A stretch of 64,000 nucleotides of DNA from Streptomyces sp. NRRL F-5135 (GCF_000719775.1 NZ_JOHR01000010.1:124001-188000), one strand, 5' to 3'. Positions 53,660-63,014 are shown, counted from the stretch's first letter. Numbers and translations: made by a program. The notes: generated by a model from the letters alone, not told the origin.

Positions 53660-54508
53660 TCAGCCGAGTTCGAGGCTGGTGATGCCGTACAGCCCCGAGA
53701 GGTCCACGTCGGGCGTCTCCCCGGTGTACATCCGCGCGGCCTCGAAGCTCGGTGTCAGCCCCAGGCGCTCCGCGAGGCGCACGGCGGGCCGGTTGACGTC
53801 GGGCACGTCGATCGCCACGAGCGCGCCCGGCACGGCCGCGGCCAGCCCGCGCACCAGCGCCGCCGCCACGCCGGGGCCGGAGGCGTACAGCGGCCCGATC
53901 CGGGACGCCCCGCTGCAGGGCCGCACGGCGGCGAAGCCGTGCAGCGCGCCGTCCCGTACGGCCACCAGGCCGACACGGTCGGGCAGCCCGATCCACGAGG
54001 CGAGGAAGGCGTCGCGCCGCTCGGGGAAGAACCGCCGGTCGTACGCGGCGAGCTGGTCGAAGGGGACGGTACGGGCATCGGCCAACGCCACCCCGTCCGC
54101 GCCGTCGTGCCCGTCCGGGCTCGGCACACCCTCGTAACGGATGTTGTTCCACGCCCTGCGGAACCCGGACTTGCGGTAGTTCTCCTGCTGGTCCACGACG
54201 CCGTCGAGACCCACGTTCCGGCCCGCCAGCCGCGCCGTCGCCGCGCGCCACACCTGGATGCCGTAGCCCTGCCCCCGGACTTCGGGGCGGGTGATGTAGA
54301 ACCCGATGAACCCGAAACCGCTCCCGTACCGCACGGCGGAGACGGAGGCGACGGCCTCGCCGTCCAGGCGCCCGAAGAGGAACCCCGAGGGATCGGTGGG
54401 GAAGAAGGCATGGCCATCGGTGAGGCCCGGATTCCAGCCCTCCTCGTCGGCCCAGGTGGTGAGCTGCCGGATGTGGTGAGCGTTGGCGGTCACGATGTCG
54501 AACGGCAT
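53660..54508 (-). CDS. GNAT-family N-acetyltransferase
   Basis: 282-aa protein with a GNAT domain in the first half. The acetyl-CoA-binding loop is RPEVRGQGYGIQVW, preceded by GFGFIGFYITR. A second C-terminal acetyltransferase-like domain holds FAAVRPCSGASRIGPLYA and VNRPAVRLAERLGL. This two-domain form matches the C-terminal DUF1248-type GNAT proteins. The substrate is unknown. ATG 54508 is supported by GGAGG 8 nt upstream. Confidence 0.87.
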   Translation of the reverse strand: MPFDIVTANAHHIRQLTTWADEEGWNPGLTDGHAFFPTDPSGFLFGRLDGEAVASVSAVRYGSGFGFIGFYITRPEVRGQGYGIQVWRAATARLAGRNVGLDGVVDQQENYRKSGFRRAWNNIRYEGVPSPDGHDGADGVALADARTVPFDQLAAYDRRFFPERRDAFLASWIGLPDRVGLVAVRDGALHGFAAVRPCSGASRIGPLYASGPGVAAALVRGLAAAVPGALVAIDVPDVNRPAVRLAERLGLTPSFEAARMYTGETPDVDLSGLYGITSLELG

Positions 54509-54730
54509 GAACGGCCTCCGGAACGGGGGGAGTCTCGTAGCGTAGCCGGTGTGGGACACGCGGTGACGGTGAGAGGGCGCTCGCCCGGGAACCGGGGCCG
54601 CCCGTGACGTCCCGAGCGGCCCCGTCCGCCCTCCGGGCGCCCGGTACTCACGGGTGTCCACCGGGCAGGGCCTCTCGGGACCGGTCTTCTTGGGCCCGGC
54701 CCCCTCGGGACCGGGCTCCCGGCACCGGCC

Positions 54731-56395
54731 CTACTCCACCGTGTCCCTGGCGTCCGGCGCCACCGGCCGTCCTCGCCGCGCCCGGCCCCCGGCCCGGATC
54801 AGCAGTGGTGCGGCGACGGCGGCCAGTATGACCACCACCAGCACCGGCACGGAGTCGAACGTCTCGACGACCGAAACGGCGATGTCCCGTCCCGGTGAGC
54901 CGGACAGGCAGAGGGGGACGGTCCGGTTCTCCTCGGCCGCGCAGCCGAGCCGTACCCCCTGGAGCCGCGCGGCCCACGTCCACAGCAGGGCGAACAGCCA
55001 GCCGCCCACCACGGACACCGCCGGTACCGCAAGGGTCAGGAACGCCGGCATACGGGTCGCGGCCGGATCGGTGCGGTGGTGGAGCGCGCCGAGCGCGGTG
55101 GTCCAGGCGCAGAGCAGCAGCAGACCGCAGAACAGGCCCGCCAACAGCAGCGGGTCCAGCGGATACCCCGACTCGCTGAAGCCGGACACCTGTGTGAACA
55201 GAGCCAGATGACTGCCCCCGGCCACGCCCGCGGTCAGCACACCGGCGGTCGCCACGAGCCGTCCCGGGCCGGTGCGCCCGCCGTACCAGTGATGCCGCCA
55301 CAGGGCGAAGGCCAGAAAGAGCGTCAGCGGCAGCCCGACGACCACCCCGGTCACCAGCGTGGTGGCCGGTTTCCCCGCGTCGTCCGCGGCGCGCCGGAGC
55401 ATGTCCTGGAGGGTCTCGAAGAGCACCCCGGCGACCGTCGCCCCGAGAAACAGCCGGCCGGGCGACGACGCCAGGATCCGACCCGGTGCCAGCGCCACAC
55501 CGAGCCGGTCCGCGCCGAGGGGATGATGCCGCAGCCAGGCCCCGAGCCTGGCGGTGCTCTGTCCGGCCACACCGTCCCGCACCGCGGCGATCAGCGCCTC
55601 GCGGTCCGCCGCACCGCCCCGCAGATCGGCCTCGTGCTCGCGCAGCCGCAGGAACGCGCGGGCGATCAGCTCGCCGAGCAGGGTGAGCAGGACGACGCGT
55701 GAGACGGCGGCCAGCAGGTCGGACGCGGTGGCGCCGTTGCCGTGGCCGAGGTCGAGGATCACGGCGAAGAGGACGAAGGCGCCGGCGTACATGTTCGACC
55801 AACGCAGCACGGTCACCAGGAAGTGCAGCCACAGGTCCCGCGCCTGGAGATGCGCGAGTTCGTGCCGGACCACCACGTCGAACACCCGGCGCGCGGACCC
55901 GCCCTTGTCGTGCATCGCCAGCAGTTCGGGGCCGAGGACCAGATGGGGCCGGCCGGGCGGCCCCGCGACGTGGGCGCCCGCCCGCAGCCGCTGTCCCACC
56001 AGCAGCGTGGGCGACGCGGGCAGCGCGGCGGCGGCGACCAGCGCGCGTACGGTCTCCGCCGCGCCCCGGAAAGGGCTCGTCTCCAACGGCACGTGCCGCC
56101 GGATCCGCAGCCGGGAGGCGAACGCGAATCCCGCGACGCCGGGTACCAGCACCTGGAAGAGGCCGGTGAGCGTGCCGGTGAACACGGCTCCGGCGTCCTT
56201 CGGACAGGAAAGGACCGGACCGCTCGGCGCGTAGGAGGCCCGTGAGCAGTCCACCGGGGCCTGTAACTCGGCCAGCCAGCGGGCGAAGAAGAAGTCGCCT
56301 GCCAGCACGCTCGCCGCGAGCAGCAGGAAGAGGAGAGTGAGGTCGGAGGGGAAGGCGCGGACGTCGATCTGCCCGTTCGTGTCGTGGCGCGTCAC
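54731..56395 (-). CDS. M48-like integral membrane zinc metallopeptidase
   Basis: 554-aa polytopic membrane protein. The zinc motif is HELAH at 178-182 (VVRHELAHLQARDLWLH), with the expected downstream glutamate ligand in LREHEADLRGG. N-terminal membrane helices (about 12-32 and 55-80) and several C-terminal ones surround the protease domain. Members of this group clip membrane proteins in quality control or signalling. GTG 56395 overlaps the stop of the upstream gene (GTGA), so the two are made together. Confidence 0.85.
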   Translation of the reverse strand: MTRHDTNGQIDVRAFPSDLTLLFLLLAASVLAGDFFFARWLAELQAPVDCSRASYAPSGPVLSCPKDAGAVFTGTLTGLFQVLVPGVAGFAFASRLRIRRHVPLETSPFRGAAETVRALVAAAALPASPTLLVGQRLRAGAHVAGPPGRPHLVLGPELLAMHDKGGSARRVFDVVVRHELAHLQARDLWLHFLVTVLRWSNMYAGAFVLFAVILDLGHGNGATASDLLAAVSRVVLLTLLGELIARAFLRLREHEADLRGGAADREALIAAVRDGVAGQSTARLGAWLRHHPLGADRLGVALAPGRILASSPGRLFLGATVAGVLFETLQDMLRRAADDAGKPATTLVTGVVVGLPLTLFLAFALWRHHWYGGRTGPGRLVATAGVLTAGVAGGSHLALFTQVSGFSESGYPLDPLLLAGLFCGLLLLCAWTTALGALHHRTDPAATRMPAFLTLAVPAVSVVGGWLFALLWTWAARLQGVRLGCAAEENRTVPLCLSGSPGRDIAVSVVETFDSVPVLVVVILAAVAAPLLIRAGGRARRGRPVAPDARDTVE

Positions 56396-57009
56396 CGAGG
56401 TGGCTCCGGTACCGCCTCGGGGCCGGGGTCCGGCGCGTTCCGGCCGGCGCGCTCCGTGCGCGTGTGGTCCCTGTTCTCCCGGCTCTCCCCGCTCTCGTCT
56501 CTTTCCTCGTTCTCCTCGCGCAGCAGGGCCAGTTCTCCCACCACGGCGTCGGCGAGCACCGCGGCCCGGTCCGGGCCCACGCCCAGGGCCTCGGCCTTGG
56601 CCCGTACGGAGTCGCGTACGGCGCCGAGCCGGCCGGGGGCCAGCTCCGCCACGGGGACACTGACCGCGGCGCCGCCGGTCCGGGGTTCGCGCCGGAACCG
56701 GTCCAGGAGGGAGCCGGTGAGCCGGGCGCCCTGGTTGGCCAGCTCCGCGGCGGCCCCCTGCGCGAGCGCCCCGAGAGCCCATCCGGTGACCACCACGACG
56801 GTCGGTGTGAGTGCCCCGGCCAGGTCGAGCCCCGACGCCAGCGGGGGCCCGCCGCGCCCCCGGCCACGCGCCGCCCGGCCGCCGAACGACGGATCGTCCA
56901 GATACGGCTGGGCGATCAGCTCGAACGAGGCCGTCTCGTCGGGGGCGAGCCGCTCCACGACACCGCGGGCGAGTTGAGCGTGTGAGATGGCGACGGCTGC
57001 GTCACGCAT
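56392..57009 (-). CDS. hypothetical protein coupled to the M48-like peptidase
   Basis: 205-aa protein with no family recognised. The N-terminal half holds AISHAQLARGVVERLAPDET and the repeated hydrophobic stretch PTVVVVTGWALGALAQGAAA (about 75-95). The rest is helical and charged (VRAKAEALGVGPDRAAVLAD) with a Glu/Arg-rich tail. ATG 57009 follows GAGGAG. Because it overlaps the peptidase gene it may be its partner or regulator; inferred from coupling only. Confidence 0.6.
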   Translation of the reverse strand: MRDAAVAISHAQLARGVVERLAPDETASFELIAQPYLDDPSFGGRAARGRGRGGPPLASGLDLAGALTPTVVVVTGWALGALAQGAAAELANQGARLTGSLLDRFRREPRTGGAAVSVPVAELAPGRLGAVRDSVRAKAEALGVGPDRAAVLADAVVGELALLREENEERDESGESRENRDHTRTERAGRNAPDPGPEAVPEPPR

Positions 57010-57140
57010 CGGCGACTCCTCGGGGTACGGATGGCCGGTCGCCACGGTGGGGGCGACACGGGTACGTTCCGGAGCGTATCGCCGAGGAGCTGTCCGTAAC
57101 CGGCGGTTCGTGGCATGCGCTCCGTAGGGCGAAGCCCGGA

Positions 57141-57902
57141 TCAGGAGTGGAGCGTGGCGTCGGCCAGCGCGACGACGAGTCTGTCGCTTTCGCCGCACTC
57201 GCCGGTGGAGGTGATCCGGAGTCTGACGACACCCGTCACGTCCACGGTCACGGCGTGCGGCCGGTTGATCTCCGCGCCCACAGTCTTCCGGTCCATGCCG
57301 TCGCCCTGGATCGTCACCTTGATCAGTTCGGCCACACCGTTGTCGTCCAGTCCGACGGTGAACGTGAGTGACGTGTACCGCTCGTTGACGCTGTAGTCGA
57401 TGGGGGCTCCGGAGCAGGGCAGGGCCAGGACCATGGCACTCTCGTAGGACTTGGACCCCATGGTCACCGACCGGAGGGTGAACGAGTCGGCGCCTCTCAC
57501 CGGCGAGAGGTCGGTCAGCGGCACCGAGCCCGAGGGCAGCGGCGCCGGAGCAGGCGGCTTCGCCGTGCCGTCGTTGTCGGAGCCGGACGCGGGCGGGGCG
57601 GGCGCTGTCACCGTGACCGTCGCTGTCGCTGTCGCGGTTGCCGTTGTGGCGGGCGTCGCGGTCTGCGCGGTGGGCGAGTCGACCACCGCCGGCAGGCCGA
57701 AGAAACCGAGCAGCACACCGGCCACGGCCGCCAAGGAGGAGATCAGCGCCGCGACGTCACCCAGCTTGCGGCCGGGGGGCGGCGGTGCCGGATCCGGCAT
57801 CGGTGCCGGGGGAACCGGCGGGACCGGCGCGGGGCCGGTCGAGGGGGCGGGGGGATCCACGGGAACCGGCGGTATCCCACTCGGTGGTAATGCCTCGCTC
57901 AC
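57141..57902 (-). CDS. membrane-anchored protein with NPCBM-like C-terminal domain
   Basis: 253-aa protein: a Pro-rich N-terminus (about 1-45), one membrane helix (about 48-72, LISSLAAVAGVLLGFFGLPA), a Thr/Ala linker, then a beta-sandwich. The domain (about 125-253) has SVNERYTSLTFTVGLDDNG, VTIQGDGMDRKTVGAEI and VDVTGVVRLRI, the pattern of the novel putative carbohydrate-binding module (NPCBM). It probably binds a sugar outside the cell. GTG start. The 189-bp gap after it toward the DUF397 gene shows nothing clear. Confidence 0.72.
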   Translation of the reverse strand: MSEALPPSGIPPVPVDPPAPSTGPAPVPPVPPAPMPDPAPPPPGRKLGDVAALISSLAAVAGVLLGFFGLPAVVDSPTAQTATPATTATATATATVTVTAPAPPASGSDNDGTAKPPAPAPLPSGSVPLTDLSPVRGADSFTLRSVTMGSKSYESAMVLALPCSGAPIDYSVNERYTSLTFTVGLDDNGVAELIKVTIQGDGMDRKTVGAEINRPHAVTVDVTGVVRLRITSTGECGESDRLVVALADATLHS

Positions 57903-58091
57903 GTTCTGCCCCCTTCAGACGCGGTCGGATCGCTCCATATTGAACCCGATCGCACCCAGGAGAAACAGGGCATCACAGGCACATGGGGCCCGGGACGGCT
58001 CGCCGAGGCGGAGTGCTCGGAGTGCTTTCCTCGGAGGGAGTGCCACTGTCGGGTCCACTCGGGGGCCCGTATTCGGCGGTCCGCCGAGAGC

Positions 58092-58301
58092 TCAGGCCGA
58101 CGGGCGAGCGAATGCCTCGGACTTGAGCCCCCGCACCAACGCGCGGAACGCGGTGCTGGGGGTGGTCACGGTCCGATCCGGCCGGGTGCTGTCGCGTAGT
58201 GCCACGCGGCCGGTGCCGCTGAGCGCGACCTCGAGGCAGTTGTTGCCGCCGTCACCTGAGAAGGACGACTTCACCCAGCACAACTCCGCCTCGAACGACA
58301 T
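58092..58301 (-). CDS. DUF397 small protein of a WhiJ-like module
   Basis: 69-aa protein with the full DUF397 signature: WVKSSFSGDGGNNCLEVAL, ALRDSTRPDRTV and FRALVRGLK. Such proteins accompany XRE/DUF5753 regulators and act with them in developmental control in Streptomyces. It begins 3 bp after the XRE gene stop. Confidence 0.92.
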   Translation of the reverse strand: MSFEAELCWVKSSFSGDGGNNCLEVALSGTGRVALRDSTRPDRTVTTPSTAFRALVRGLKSEAFARPSA

Positions 58302-58304
58302 GCC

Positions 58305-59156
58305 TTACAACTCCTTGGCAATGGAGTGGATGAGGTCTCTCGTCTCAGTCTGAGTCAATGCCGTCTGCTCGGCCAAGTCCAGGCGGGTGCGGAAGTTGGC
58401 TAGCTGGGTCGGGGAGTCGATGAACACCGGCCCCGTGGGCGCGTCCATCTGGACCGTGTCCAGGTGCGGGTTGGCCGCTTCCATGTACAGGAGTGAGGTG
58501 TCGAGGAGGGCGAACCCTCCTGCCGCGAAGGGAATCACTCGCAATGTGACGTTGGGGCGTTCGCACGCGTCCAACAGGTGGAGCAGTTGCCTGTGGGCGA
58601 TCTCCCGGCTGCCGAGTTGCATCCGCAGCGCGGCTTCGTGGATGACACCGGTGTAGGGCGTGGCGTTCTCGCCGCAGACCACCGACTGCCTCGCCATTCG
58701 ATGCGCCACACGAAGCTCCACCTCAAGACGGGGCAGCGGCGGCACAGGAAGTTCGAACGCGGCTCGTGCGTGATCCTCGGTCTGGAAGAGGCCGGGCAGA
58801 TGGGCGGTTTGTGCCGTCCGTAGTCGCACCGCGTCGTGTTCGAGTTCGGAGATGTCGAGAAAGCCCGGCGGGATCTTGCCTCGGTACTCGTCCCACCAGC
58901 CGCTTTTGCGCCCGCCGGTCATGGCCGCCAGGCAATTGATCAGCTCCGGGTCGTCGCACTCGTAGATGCTGGCCAGCCGGCGCAGCCGATCCTCGCTGAC
59001 GCCGAAGCGTCCGGCTTCGATGTTGGAGATCATCGTGCGGTCCGAGCCCAGTAGTTCGGCCGCCGCCGGCCCGGACATGCCCGCCGCCTCGCGGAGTCTG
59101 CGAAGTTCCGCCCCGAATCGGCGCTGACGGATGGTCGGGGTCTGTCGGGGTGCCAT
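58305..59156 (-). CDS. XRE-family regulator with DUF5753 domain (WhiJ-like)
   Basis: 283-aa transcription factor. The helix-turn-helix (about 8-65) includes FGAELRRLREAAGMSGPAAA and LGSDRTMISNIEAGRFG. The C-terminal DUF5753 domain includes LPGLFQTEDHARAAF and VTLRVIPFAAGG. It is the central member of a triad with the DUF397 protein downstream and the divergent ATP-binding protein at 59442. ATG 59156 follows GAGAGGA. Confidence 0.92.
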   Translation of the reverse strand: MAPRQTPTIRQRRFGAELRRLREAAGMSGPAAAELLGSDRTMISNIEAGRFGVSEDRLRRLASIYECDDPELINCLAAMTGGRKSGWWDEYRGKIPPGFLDISELEHDAVRLRTAQTAHLPGLFQTEDHARAAFELPVPPLPRLEVELRVAHRMARQSVVCGENATPYTGVIHEAALRMQLGSREIAHRQLLHLLDACERPNVTLRVIPFAAGGFALLDTSLLYMEAANPHLDTVQMDAPTGPVFIDSPTQLANFRTRLDLAEQTALTQTETRDLIHSIAKEL

Positions 59157-59441
59157 GTGTTCCTCTCCTCGTTCGCACACAGTCTGATGAGGAGTCCGCT
59201 GCGCAGGTCACCATAAGCAGGATTAAAACCCGTTTGAGTGAAGCGGGTAGCACGAGTTATAGATTCTGCCCTACTGTCAGCGGCGGACCGCTCACAGTAC
59301 GTCAGCGGAAACCCGGCGAACGCGCCTGCCCACCCGGAACAGCAAGGCGCACACCCGCGCTCCGCCAAGCCTGCGACGCCGACACACGTGTGCCGCGTCC
59401 GTCCGTCTCATGTCAAGAACTCGCGCCCCAGGAGGTGCATC

Positions 59442-60104
59442 GTGTGCACGAATCGACACGAGAAACCCGCCCCCGGCACTGACCCCGAACCGTCGCCCGC
59501 CCCGGACGGCGGCGGTGACCCCGCCTCGCGATCGCTTACGGAACCGGCCCCGGGGCCGCACCCCGTTCCCATCCCCTTCGCTGAGCCCTGGCAGTACGAA
59601 CTCCGGTTCCCGTGCGACCCTCGTGCGCCCCGTGTCGCCCGCACCACACTGAGGGCCGTGCTCACCGCCCATGGCCTGGCCGAACTCGCCTACCGCGCCG
59701 AGTTACTGGCGTCGGAGCTGACCACCAACTCCGTCCGTCATACGAAGGGCCCCGCGTCCGTCCGGCTGCACTGGCTGTTCCCCGTACTCCGCGTCAGTGT
59801 CTGGGACATGGGTCCCGATTTGCCCGAGCTTCGCCGCCCGCACGCGGAGGCAGACGGCGGCCGAGGGCTGGCGATCCTCGATCTCGTCGCGGATCGGTGG
59901 GGCGGGTGCACCATAAGGGAAGGACCATACGGCCCTGGCGGTAAGACCATCTGGTTCGAACTCGCGCTCACCGCGGATCCTCCGCCTCCACTCGGCGACG
60001 GGCCTGAGCTTGCTGCCGGCCTTGCCGGTGTCGCCGGTCCTCACACCTGTCCCCGTCATACGCCTGACATCGGTCCGGGTGGCGGAGCGGCACTCGTCGC
60101 CTGA
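59442..60104 (+). CDS. anti-sigma-like ATP-binding protein, divergent partner of the WhiJ-like module
   Basis: 220-aa protein with a GHKL ATP-binding fold: the N-box is LLASELTTNSVRHTKGPASV, then VWDMGPDLPEL and GRGLAILDLVADRWGG, ending GGKTIWFEL. The N-terminus (about 1-60) is Pro/Glu-rich. GTG 59442 is preferred because AGGAGG ends 6-7 nt before it. It is transcribed away from the XRE gene across a 285-bp gap containing an A/T-rich stretch (59214-59280) likely to hold both promoters. Confidence 0.82.
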   Translation: MCTNRHEKPAPGTDPEPSPAPDGGGDPASRSLTEPAPGPHPVPIPFAEPWQYELRFPCDPRAPRVARTTLRAVLTAHGLAELAYRAELLASELTTNSVRHTKGPASVRLHWLFPVLRVSVWDMGPDLPELRRPHAEADGGRGLAILDLVADRWGGCTIREGPYGPGGKTIWFELALTADPPPPLGDGPELAAGLAGVAGPHTCPRHTPDIGPGGGAALVA

Positions 60105-60119
60105 ACCGTGGACCGGTTG

Positions 60120-60718
60120 TCATCTCCTGGCCCGCCTCGTGGCTACCGCTCCCGGCTGCCGCCGCGTGGCCGTCGTCCGTCCTCCGCCGCACCCAACCCG
60201 CCCAGCTCGTCCCAAGGTAATCCGCGTCAGGAACGTACCGCCACGCCGACTGCCGCAGTACCAGATCAGCCACACCCGGTCGCCCTTGGCGGCGGTGGCG
60301 CAGCCCTTCAAGGGCGCGTCAGGAAGGCGACCTTCCGGTCACCAGATCGCTCCACCTTCGGTGCTCCAGCCGACGAGCCCGGCTGCCGGCTCCGGATGCC
60401 CTCCGTAGATGCCTTCATCCCCGTAAGCCGTCCAGATTGATCCGCCGTGATCGGTCACCAGAGAAGGGATGTCATCGCCGATGCAGAAGGTGGCCTCCTG
60501 CTCGCCGCTCTTCAGAGGCAACACCACAGCGTTCGGCTTCCACGAGCCCGTGTCCTCCTTGCCCGCGCGACCGCTTGCAATGAGGAGTCGGGAGTCCGGG
60601 AGAAGGGCGATGCGACTGGGCCGGACCTGTACGTCCTCGATCAGTCGTCGTTGAACTGACCCGTCAGCCTGGCGAATCACCAGTACTCCATCGGCCTCGG
60701 CTGACCGGAGTCTGATGC
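60120..60718 (-). pseudogene. decayed gene with internal stop
   Basis: On the minus strand one frame reads RSAEADGVLVIRQADGSVQR, continues through LVTDHGGSIWTAYGDEGIYG to WSTEGGAIW, meets TGA (60341-60339), and then continues in the same frame with PEGRLPDAPLKGCATAAKGD and VWLIWYCGSRRGGTF. Sequence on both sides of the stop has the character of one protein family (propeller-like, recalled from other Streptomyces). The N-terminus is missing and the last about 25 codons look random. So it is truncated at both ends and carries a nonsense mutation. Confidence 0.7.
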
Positions 60719-60720
60719 GC

Positions 60721-60759
60721 GGATGCTCCCGCTGCCCCTATCGGGCGGCGGGAGCATCC
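60721..60759 (-). terminator. terminator of the DUF4352-like gene
   Basis: 17-bp stem with one G-T pair (GGATGCTCCCGCTGCCC with its partner at 60743-60759), 5-nt loop, 9 bp beyond the stop. Confidence 0.8.
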
Positions 60760-60768
60760 CTGTGTCCG

Positions 60769-61377
60769 TCAGGAGACGTTGCCGCGAACGCCGTCGCTGA
60801 ACAGGCCGTCGGTGTAGGTCACATACTTCGGGGTGAAATCGCCCTTGCCGGTGACGGTGCCGGTCAGGTTCTCGCCAGGCGCCAGGTCGACAGTGTCGAT
60901 CTGGTTCTCGTCGGCGCCCAGTTCAGCAGTGTGTTTGCTGCCGTTGGTGTCGGTGATGGAGAAGTACAGCGGGTTGACGCTGATCTCCTTCTCACTGTCG
61001 TTGGTGATGGTGACCTGCACGCTGGTGAAGTTGGTGCCGTCGGCGATGATGCTCGCCTTGAACGCCGTCTTCTTGGCTGTGATCTTGACCGGGGCGTCCT
61101 CGGCCGGTTCTTCCTTCGGTTCGTCGGCCTTGCCGTCATCGGCCTTGTCGTCGGCCTTGTCAGGTTTCGACGGCTGAGTGGCCGCGGGATCGCTGTTGCC
61201 GGAGGCCGAGGAGGCGTCGTCGCCGCCTCCGCCGACGAGCGCGGCGAGGATACCGATGAGGAGGAACAGGCCGACAATGCCGAGGCAGCTGAAACCGATG
61301 ATTTTGCCGGCGCCCACCTTCTTCGGGGCAGGTGGCTGCTGGCCCCAATTGGGCTGATGCGGCTGTTGGTACGACAT
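60769..61377 (-). CDS. membrane-anchored DUF4352-like protein
   Basis: 202-aa protein: a short Gln/Pro-rich cytoplasmic N-terminus, one membrane helix (about 26-49), and an Asp/Lys-rich linker (PDKADDKADDGKADE). An immunoglobulin-like extracellular domain (about 95-202) follows, with ITNDSEKEISVNPLYFSITD and KYVTYTDGLF. The pattern matches DUF4352 (telokin-like) proteins of Gram-positive cell surfaces. Function unknown. Confidence 0.78.
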   Translation of the reverse strand: MSYQQPHQPNWGQQPPAPKKVGAGKIIGFSCLGIVGLFLLIGILAALVGGGGDDASSASGNSDPAATQPSKPDKADDKADDGKADEPKEEPAEDAPVKITAKKTAFKASIIADGTNFTSVQVTITNDSEKEISVNPLYFSITDTNGSKHTAELGADENQIDTVDLAPGENLTGTVTGKGDFTPKYVTYTDGLFSDGVRGNVS

Positions 61378-61528
61378 GAGTCCCCCCGAGTGGTTTGTGG
61401 ACGATGACCCTAACGAGGGAGTCGTGCGGTACGTGACGGGTGTGCGCGGGTAGTAATCATGTTGTGACTAAAACGTGGAGGTGTAATGGTTCTGCCGGTT
61501 GCGGCGGGGGATGGGCAGGTGTCTGCTT

Positions 61529-61548
61529 CGCCTCCAGACTCGGAGGCG
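61529..61548 (-). terminator. weak hairpin after the alpha/beta hydrolase gene
   Basis: 7-bp stem CGCCTCC/GGAGGCG with a 6-nt loop, 20 bp beyond the minus-strand stop. Confidence 0.4.
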
Positions 61549-61567
61549 CGTTCCCACGACCTACGCC

Positions 61568-62386
61568 TCACGCCGCGAAGAAATCCTCCAGCACCGGCGC
61601 CAGCACCTGCGGGGCCACCTCGTGCGTCTGGCCCGTCAGGGTGCGGTGACGGCCACGCGGGAGTGCCTCCGCCACCGCCTTCGCCGCCGAACGCAGGGGC
61701 GCGGGGCTGCATCCGCCCTCGGTGACCATCGCCCTGGTACGAGTCACCCGTAACCGTTCCGTGGGGACCAGACCCGTCCCCATCACCGCGTCGTCGTACG
61801 CGAGGGTGTGTGCCAGGGCCGTCATGGCGTGCCACACCGGCGCCTGCCGCATCACGGCGATCGTTTCGGGCGGGGTGCCCGCCCGGGACAGGAACAGTTC
61901 GACCGCGTCCCCCCTGCGGCCCGCCGCCAGCAACGCGGTCAGGCGCTCCCTGTACGCCCCGGCCGCCCCCAGGTCCGCGGCGTCGGACCCGTACGGCGGT
62001 TCGTACACCGCGAGCTGGCTGATCGGGAGGCCCGCGGCCGCCGCCTCCAGGGCCAGGGCCGCGCCCGACGAGACGCCGCACACCGACGCCGTGCCGCCCG
62101 CCTCGGCGATCAGCGCCGCCAGGTCCTCGATCTCCCGCTCCACCGCGTACGGCGCGGTGTCACCGCTGGCGCCGCGCCCGCGCCGGTCGTACGTGATGAC
62201 GTCGAAGCGCCGGTCGAGCAGCCCGGCCAGGGTGGCCGACGACTCGGCGGTGCTGAACGCACCGCCCACCACGATCACCGGGCGGCCACGGCCCGACCGC
62301 CGGTAGGCGATCCGCGTGCCGTCCCGTGATGTCACCTTCGACTTCGACGCCTTCGACTCCGACCGCACCGCGCACATGTTGTCCAT
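61568..62386 (-). CDS. alpha/beta-hydrolase
   Basis: 272-aa cytoplasmic hydrolase. The oxyanion region is VIVVGGAFST, the nucleophile elbow CGVSSGAALAL with the central Ser, and the catalytic histidine is probably in GQTHEVAP. FDVITYDRRGRGASGD is the usual strand-4 region. The substrate cannot be told. No linked pathway genes. Confidence 0.87.
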   Translation of the reverse strand: MDNMCAVRSESKASKSKVTSRDGTRIAYRRSGRGRPVIVVGGAFSTAESSATLAGLLDRRFDVITYDRRGRGASGDTAPYAVEREIEDLAALIAEAGGTASVCGVSSGAALALEAAAAGLPISQLAVYEPPYGSDAADLGAAGAYRERLTALLAAGRRGDAVELFLSRAGTPPETIAVMRQAPVWHAMTALAHTLAYDDAVMGTGLVPTERLRVTRTRAMVTEGGCSPAPLRSAAKAVAEALPRGRHRTLTGQTHEVAPQVLAPVLEDFFAA

Positions 62387-62476
62387 ACAGAGACGGACCG
62401 GCGCGGGCGCCTCAACTCATCGCTCCGGCGGGGAAGTTTTCCGGATCGCCGTGGCGTCACACGAACGTCGTCGCTG

Positions 62477-62806
62477 TCAGTCGTCGACGACCTCCGTGTC
62501 GTAGAAGCAGAAGTGCCCCTTGATCCCGGCGACTTCCGTCTTGGGCTCGGTGTAGGCCCACACGAGATCCGGGGCGTCGGGCAGCGACCAGTAGGAGGCG
62601 TCGCCCTTGAAGGGGCAGTGGGTGCTCGTGTCGGAGGGGATCAGCAGCTCGGTACGTACGTCCTCGGGCGGGAGGTAGTAGCGCACGGGGCAGCCCGTCT
62701 CGCGCAGCAGCAGCGGTCCGCGGCTGTCCGCCAGCACCTGGCCGTCGCGTACGACGCGTACGTGCTCGGTGCCCTGCTCGACCGTGATGCGGTGTCCTTC
62801 GGTCAT
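62477..62806 (-). CDS. DUF427 family protein
   Basis: 109-aa protein of the DUF427 fold: VEQGTEHVRVVRDGQVLADS, CPVRYYLPPEDVRTELL, THCPFKGDASYWSL and KGHFCFYDTEVVDD. The single-domain form is full length. Function unknown. ATG 62806 is preferred, behind GGGACGAG. Confidence 0.88.
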   Translation of the reverse strand: MTEGHRITVEQGTEHVRVVRDGQVLADSRGPLLLRETGCPVRYYLPPEDVRTELLIPSDTSTHCPFKGDASYWSLPDAPDLVWAYTEPKTEVAGIKGHFCFYDTEVVDD

Positions 62807-63014
62807 CGTCGCTCGTCCCTTTCCGGTTTCAGGGGGGAGGTGGGGTGGCTCTCGGGCCCTGTCTCCCGGGCCACGGGCCCACACTCTTCAGCACCGGCGG
62901 GCCGTGTCCTCTTCCCGGGACGCGGCCACACCTACCGAACGTACCGCCACACGCCGACAGGCCGCCCCGCAGTCGCCCGCTGTCCCGCGCCCGCCCGATG
63001 CGTACCGTTGCCCC

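Noticed and set aside
61486..61725. A 79-codon plus-strand frame with GGAGG before its ATG
   Set aside because: It runs antisense into the alpha/beta hydrolase gene and gives a Pro/Ala/Arg-rich product; the ribosome-like site is probably chance.
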